A stretch of 10,010 nucleotides of DNA from Stramenopiles sp. TOSAG23-3 (Eukaryota > Sar). The notes below the pieces were generated by a model, which searched no databases, was not told the DNA's origin, and saw only the letters and a list, made by a program, of their open reading frames with translations. Location: the NCBI GenBank assembly GCA_900128585.1, contig LT642450.1, positions 1 through 10,010 of the forward strand, in the 5' to 3' direction. Positions 6,204-10,010 of this stretch are shown here, one piece after another (position 1 is the first letter of the stretch; each line of letters opens with the position of its first letter). Both the position numbers and the translations under genes were made by a program.

Positions 6204-8240
6204 ATGCCCAAGAAGAAAGCCGCCAAGAAAGAAGAGCCGCAGTTTGACGATTATGATTTCGCCGAACCAACGGTAGAATACATAGACCCACCCGAGGAAG
6301 CTGGTGGGCCTGTCCTTGAACTGTCCGACGCCCAGCTGGCAGAAGAAGTCACCTGCGTTCTGACCGCGGACGACCCGAACCAGCCCAAGAACATCGCGAG
6401 CTACTCGTTCAAGGACAAGTCTTTTCGACCGCAGCCACCCTTGGCGCACGGCCAGCTGGCCATTCACTTCCAAATGGTTGGTTCTTCCCTTCACATCGAC
6501 AGCGACGAAGCCAAAATGCAGATCGGCGAGGAAAACCGAAAGAAGGAGGAAATCGAAGAGGCCCGACGAGCGGCAAAAACCGAGGGGGACGAAGACGCCA
6601 TACTGGCCACCGAAGGCGGCAAGAACCAGTTCAACTATAGTGAGCGCGCAGCGCAGACGTTCAACAACCCAATTCGTGACCGCGGGGTGTCCACGCAGCC
6701 CCCGCCTATGCAGAGCATGGGGGCGACCGTGACGCAGTGGGACATTTATGATAGTTACATGGAACTGATGGCGAATGCACAAAGGGAGGCGGAGCTCACC
6801 TCCAAATCGTCGAACTCCAAAAGCAGCTCCAGTAATGACGATGCGAAGAAGGAGCAGGACGAGGACGTCATCCACAGTGCGGCCATGGGAACGTCCTTGA
6901 AGATTTTGGAACGCATGGTCAACCAGAACGAGGAGGACGAGATTTTCCAAGACTTCAAGTATTGGGAAGACCAAAGCGACCAGTTTAGGGATGGTGAAGG
7001 GTCCCTGCTTCCGCTGTGGAGGTTCTCAACGGAGCGGACGAAGAGGAAGCAGGTCACGAGCGTTGCATGGAACCCGAAGTACCACGATTTGTTCGCAGTT
7101 GGTTATGGGTCCTACGATTTTATGAGGCAAGGGAGCGGTATGATTTGCTGCTTTTCGCTGAAGAACACGTCTCACCCAGAGTACACGTTCAGCACTGAAA
7201 GTGGCGTGATGTGTTTAGACTTTCACCCTCAGCACCCAGCCTTGCTGGCGGTGGGGTGCTACGACGGCACGGTCATGGTGTTCGATGTCCGGAATAAAGT
7301 CAACAAACCCATATACATCAGCAGCATCAAGACTGGGAAACACACCGATCCCGTCTGGCAAGTCATGTGGCAAGAGGAGGACATCGCCAAAGAGCTCAAC
7401 TTCTTCTCAATCAGTAGCGACGGGCGCGTTGCGAATTGGATAATGAGCAAGAACACCGAATTTAAGATGGAAGCAGTCATGCAATTGAAATTGGTGTCGT
7501 CCCAGAAAGACGAGCCGGAAGAGGAGACCGCGCTGACAGGCCTTGCCGGAGGCTGCTGCTTCGACTTCAACAAAGTCAGCGAGCACCTCTTTATTGTTGG
7601 GACGGAAGAAGGGAAGATTCACAAATGTTCAAAGGCATACTCGGGACAGTACTTGGAAACCTACGAAGGTCACCACATGGCTGTGTATGCTGTTAAATGG
7701 AACCACTTTCATCCCAGAGTGTTTGTTTCCTGCAGTGCCGATTGGACGGTTAAATTGTGGGACCACAACATTCCATACCCAATCATGTCCTTCGACCTCT
7801 TCAATGCCGTCGGCGATGTGGCGTGGGCCCCATATTCCTCCACCGTGTTTTCGGCCGTCACTAGTGACGGAAAAGTGCACGTTTTCGACTTGAATGAGAA
7901 CAAGCACGAGCCTTTGTGCGAGCAGAAGGTTGTGAAACGCGCGAGGCTGACACACGTAATGTTCAACAAGCGGGACCCCATCATTCTCGTTGGCGACGAC
8001 CGTGGTGGTGTCAATTCCCTGAAACTCTCCCCCAACCTGCGAAAGCTTGTCGAGTCGGGCTCAAAAAAGAATGATGGAGAAGATGACGGGAAGAAGAAGA
8101 AGAAACGGCGCAGAAAGAGAGCGAAAAAGACAGACGACGAAGGTGGTGACGGAGCGCCCGTCGTGACCAAAGAAATGTTGGAAATTCAAAAATTCGACAA
8201 GTTGCTGTCCGCAACGGACGCCGGACCCAAGGAAGATTAG
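6204..8240 (+). CDS. DNAI1: Axonemal outer-arm dynein intermediate chain, DNAI1/IC78 family
   Basis: This 678-residue protein matches the DNAI1 (Chlamydomonas IC78/ODA9) family along its length; human DNAI1 is about 700 residues. The N-terminal half carries family blocks: a FRPQPPLAHGQLAIHFQMVG stretch (74-93), HIDSDEAKMQ (97-106), FNYSERAAQTFNNPIRDR (143-160) and LKILERMVNQN (232-242). A seven-bladed WD40 propeller spans about 280-612, with hallmarks such as WNPKYHDLFAVGYGSYDFM (289-307), SGKH/GKHTDPVWQV-type GKHTDPVWQVMWQ (378-390), GTEEGKIHKCSKAYS (466-480), SCSADWTVKLWDH (509-521), AVGDVAWAPYSSTVFSAVT (535-553) and VGDDRGG (596-602). In the outer arm this chain pairs with DNAI2/IC69 and holds light chains and the arm's base to the doublet microtubule; loss immobilises cilia. 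An unusual Lys/Arg run (about 630-642) precedes the conserved-like end LEIQKFDKLLSA (659-670). AACATG is a good start context. Intronless. Confidence 0.97.
   Translation: MPKKKAAKKEEPQFDDYDFAEPTVEYIDPPEEAGGPVLELSDAQLAEEVTCVLTADDPNQPKNIASYSFKDKSFRPQPPLAHGQLAIHFQMVGSSLHIDSDEAKMQIGEENRKKEEIEEARRAAKTEGDEDAILATEGGKNQFNYSERAAQTFNNPIRDRGVSTQPPPMQSMGATVTQWDIYDSYMELMANAQREAELTSKSSNSKSSSSNDDAKKEQDEDVIHSAAMGTSLKILERMVNQNEEDEIFQDFKYWEDQSDQFRDGEGSLLPLWRFSTERTKRKQVTSVAWNPKYHDLFAVGYGSYDFMRQGSGMICCFSLKNTSHPEYTFSTESGVMCLDFHPQHPALLAVGCYDGTVMVFDVRNKVNKPIYISSIKTGKHTDPVWQVMWQEEDIAKELNFFSISSDGRVANWIMSKNTEFKMEAVMQLKLVSSQKDEPEEETALTGLAGGCCFDFNKVSEHLFIVGTEEGKIHKCSKAYSGQYLETYEGHHMAVYAVKWNHFHPRVFVSCSADWTVKLWDHNIPYPIMSFDLFNAVGDVAWAPYSSTVFSAVTSDGKVHVFDLNENKHEPLCEQKVVKRARLTHVMFNKRDPIILVGDDRGGVNSLKLSPNLRKLVESGSKKNDGEDDGKKKKKRRRKRAKKTDDEGGDGAPVVTKEMLEIQKFDKLLSATDAGPKED
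8088..8105 (+). repeat. AAG-triplet run within DNAI1 coding sequence
   Basis: Repeated GAAGAAGAAG-type triplets encode the lysines of the basic tract near the C-terminus of the dynein intermediate chain. The same triplet is abundant in the spacers, so local triplet expansion in the gene is a plausible origin of this Lys/Arg-rich insertion. Confidence 0.7.
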
Positions 8241-8492
8241 ATTGCGTAGCGAGCGGCCTTCGCGTGGCATAATATCCAAATTTGTGACATCACACAATGC
8301 AAAAATAAGTGTTCGAAGTAGTTTATGAATCATATCAGTATATTTCTAAGCAATACTATGTAATTGGGTTTTGAATTCTTATAAGGTACGTGGTAAGTAC
8401 TTTAGGTGCTTAACTAATCCCTTAATGCCGTGTAGTAAAAACACGTGTGTGTGTAATTTCGTCTCCACTCTAGTTGTTGTGAACGTCTTCTC
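8241..8492. other. Convergent gap between DNAI1 and the AAA+-like gene
   Basis: About 250 bases lie between the two facing stop codons, so both 3' UTRs share it. It is moderately A+T-rich with a GT/AC-rich patch containing the palindrome ACACGTGT (8441-8448). No canonical AATAAA was seen in the expected positions and no gene is supported. Confidence 0.6.
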
Positions 8493-9503
8493 TTACCTTT
8501 TTCTATCTTTCCGCGATTTGCTTCTGTTCCGAATCGGCGCATTCGACGGTGACGTGTCCGTTTTATTTTTCTTTGATGGTTTTGAGGGTCCCTTTGTCCT
8601 TGTGCTCGGATATTTTTTTTGAGTAGGAGGGGCGCCTCTTCTTTTACGCGTCCAAAGTACGAGCACAATGCACAAAATCAAAAATGCAAGGATGTTTACA
8701 GTCCAATTGGTGCCCCCCATTTCTGCCCGTTCTTTAGCTTTGGTATCACCGCTCAAGTAGGAACCAACTGGAACGGGCGAGATTTTTTGAAAAGTACTTT
8801 TGCACACCGCATCGGCGGTATTGTCTTGGGAGACGCTCACAACGTGCGAGAGTCGTCCTACGTAGGCCTCTCCTGTAATTCTTGAATCTTGTCCCCGTTT
8901 GTATCGCCACGCTTCGCTTATTTTATTATGTACATCGGCTGAACTCAGAATCTCGTCACCTTCAAAGAGGAGCACCCATATAGCTTTTGTGGCGTCAATT
9001 TGATCGCCTTCTGGAGACTCTACGAATGCCCTTCTGCCATTCCAAGGGTCGAGAAACAAATTCAACAGCAGGACACCCTCCTTTTGGACACAGCTATGAA
9101 AATTCTTCATAAAAATTATGGGCCTTCCATGCTTTCCGCACCCTTTGATAAACTTGTACACAATCTGCGACAGCCGTTTTGGCCCTTCTCCCGTCAACAG
9201 GTCCTCCGTGAACTCACACATGTTGAGCACAATCACGGGCGCCTCTGAGCGTTTCTCTATGTCAAAGTACCCATGAGAAAGGACGCGGTATATGTTGTCA
9301 AGCGCGTTTTGGCGACCGTAGAAAGCGACAGTCAACGGTGCTGCCCTGTTCGAGTTTGAGTTTGAGTCCCACTCGTGCGTTGAAAATATTTCCGACACAT
9401 CGTACCGTTTTTCAATTTCCTCAATACCACAGATTTGAAAATTCTTTTCCAGACCACGGACACGTCTCACTGTCGGGAAGATGTACGCGTTCTCGCAAGC
9501 CAT
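8493..9503 (-). CDS. Torsin/Clp-like degenerate AAA+ domain protein with C-terminal membrane anchor
   Basis: This 336-residue protein appears to keep the fold but not the catalytic residues of a torsin/Clp-type AAA+ ATPase. PLTVAFYGRQNALDN (56-70) aligns in spacing with the torsin PL-x-x-x-FhG-GxTGxGKN Walker A, but Lys is replaced by Asp69. RPIIFMKNFHSC (127-138) sits where torsins have Walker B; the Asp-Glu pair is Lys133-Asn134. FLDPWNG (150-156) and KAIWVLLFEGDEIL (173-186) match the helix end and the sensor-1 strand, without the sensor Asn. GEAYVGRLSHVVSV (211-224) resembles the Clp/torsin segment before the C-terminal lid, with Arg217 in the arginine-finger region. A single hydrophobic helix (about 267-285) is followed by a very basic, disordered 50-residue tail. 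There is no N-terminal signal peptide. By the positive-inside rule the tail would be cytosolic or nucleoplasmic. The ATG is fixed by an in-frame stop at 9516-9518. The assignment is from motif spacing by eye; gene reality is much surer than function. Confidence 0.75.
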   Translation of the reverse strand: MACENAYIFPTVRRVRGLEKNFQICGIEEIEKRYDVSEIFSTHEWDSNSNSNRAAPLTVAFYGRQNALDNIYRVLSHGYFDIEKRSEAPVIVLNMCEFTEDLLTGEGPKRLSQIVYKFIKGCGKHGRPIIFMKNFHSCVQKEGVLLLNLFLDPWNGRRAFVESPEGDQIDATKAIWVLLFEGDEILSSADVHNKISEAWRYKRGQDSRITGEAYVGRLSHVVSVSQDNTADAVCKSTFQKISPVPVGSYLSGDTKAKERAEMGGTNWTVNILAFLILCIVLVLWTRKRRGAPPTQKKYPSTRTKGPSKPSKKNKTDTSPSNAPIRNRSKSRKDRKR

Positions 9504-9782
9504 CTTCGCACGCTCTTATACAGGGAGGCAGTTGTGCCCAGAGCGCGCCGGTTTGTCTTTCACGGGTCGCGCAGGAAGAACGAGCAAACGGGAAAAGCGG
9601 GAGGGCGACAGAAAAAATTCTAACAACAATTCCTGTACAATTCCGGAAAAATAATCGCAGATGAACCCTTTCTCCATGAATCAATTAATCAATATTTTAC
9701 CACAATGAATGTACTTGTTGTCTTCGATCAATGCCGTCGTACCGTCGGCTTCCAAAAATAAAAACAAAATAAATCAAAAAAT

Positions 9783-9869
9783 GATGAAAAAAAAAGAACA
9801 ACAGAAAAAAAGAAGAGGAGGAGGAAGAGAGAAGAAGAAGAAGAAGAAGAAGAAGAGAAAAAAAAAGAA
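9783..9869 (+). repeat. (GAA)n-type purine tract
   Basis: This strand is almost all A and G, with GAGGAG units, then eight uninterrupted GAA triplets (about 9831-9855) and an A-rich end. Long polypurine/polypyrimidine DNA of this kind can adopt triplex (H-DNA) structure. Confidence 0.93.
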
Positions 9870-9934
9870 TTACTGTATTATTTTATTAATAATAATAATT
9901 AATAAAAGAGAGAGAAGAGGTCCCTCCTCACTCC

Positions 9935-10010
9935 TCTTCTTCTTCTTCTTCTTTCTTCTTCTTCTTCTTCTTCTTCTTCTTCTTCTTCTTCTTCTTCTTC
10001 TTCTTCTTCT
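9935..10010 (+). repeat. (CTT)n trinucleotide repeat running off the window
   Basis: CTT triplets run from about 9935 to the last base, with one slip near 9951-9954 (CTTT). The repeat is cut by the window end. It is the complement of the GAA tract 80 bases upstream, so the two form an inverted pair. Confidence 0.97.

Larger units (their letters stand above)
9504..10010. other. 5' leader of the AAA+-like gene and repeat-rich window end
   Basis: The first 150 bases are G+C-balanced and probably hold the 5' leader and promoter of the minus-strand gene; TATAAGAG on the minus strand (about 9513-9520) lies too close to the ATG to be a standard TATA box unless the leader is very short or translation begins elsewhere. 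From about 9650 the sequence is A+T-rich and grades into purine, then pyrimidine, repeats. No gene is seen. Confidence 0.65.

Noticed and set aside
6147-6974. 275-codon ORF antisense to the start of DNAI1
   Set aside because: It lies opposite a strongly conserved dynein chain; its protein is a hydrophobic, low-complexity reverse reading with no recognisable domain.
8371-8622. 83-codon plus-strand ORF with hydrophobic Phe/Leu/Val content
   Set aside because: It starts at TTG and its second half is antisense to the Lys/Arg-rich tail of the AAA+-like gene, which explains the hydrophobic look.
1-10010. Mobile element, viral insertion or CRISPR-like array
   Set aside because: No transposase, reverse transcriptase, capsid or polymerase motifs, no target-site duplications around terminal repeats, and the only tandem arrays are simple repeats without spacers.

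Overview
This window reads as nuclear DNA from a flagellated, intron-poor microbial eukaryote. Two genes encode conserved axoneme proteins: an outer-arm dynein intermediate chain of the DNAI1/IC78 family and a CFAP73/CCDC42-family coiled-coil protein. Every convincing gene is a single uninterrupted ORF with ordinary TAA/TAG stops, so the standard code fits. Coding stretches are close to balanced in base composition, while the spacers are strongly A+T-rich and full of simple repeats, so genes stand out as G+C islands. Nothing looks bacterial or viral. The lineage cannot be fixed from this window; an alga, stramenopile, alveolate or other flagellate would all fit.

Layout: (AAAG)n repeat and A+T-rich leader (1-620); CFAP73-like gene, + (621-1637); A+T-rich spacer with a pyrimidine tract (1638-2423); a probable 67-residue membrane protein, + (2424-2627); only 36 bases later a protein with an AMPK-beta/CBM48-like beta-sandwich and a very basic tail, + (2664-3683); a short convergent gap; a secreted or ER-lumenal Sel1-repeat protein, - (3889-4926); a 1.3-kb divergent spacer with a 9-bp minisatellite (4927-6203); the DNAI1-like gene, + (6204-8240); a 250-bp convergent gap; a membrane-anchored protein that looks like a catalytically dead torsin/Clp-type AAA+ domain, - (8493-9503); and a repeat-rich end with (GAA)n followed by (CTT)n.

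The two flagellar proteins work in different parts of the axoneme: DNAI1 in the outer dynein arm, CFAP73 in the complex that regulates inner arm f/I1. No pathway unites all six genes. The Sel1 and torsin-like proteins both suggest endomembrane roles, but that link is speculative. The least ordinary items are the pseudo-AAA+ membrane protein (8493-9503) and the tight, same-frame pair at 2424-3683. No mobile element, CRISPR array, tRNA or rRNA was recognised.
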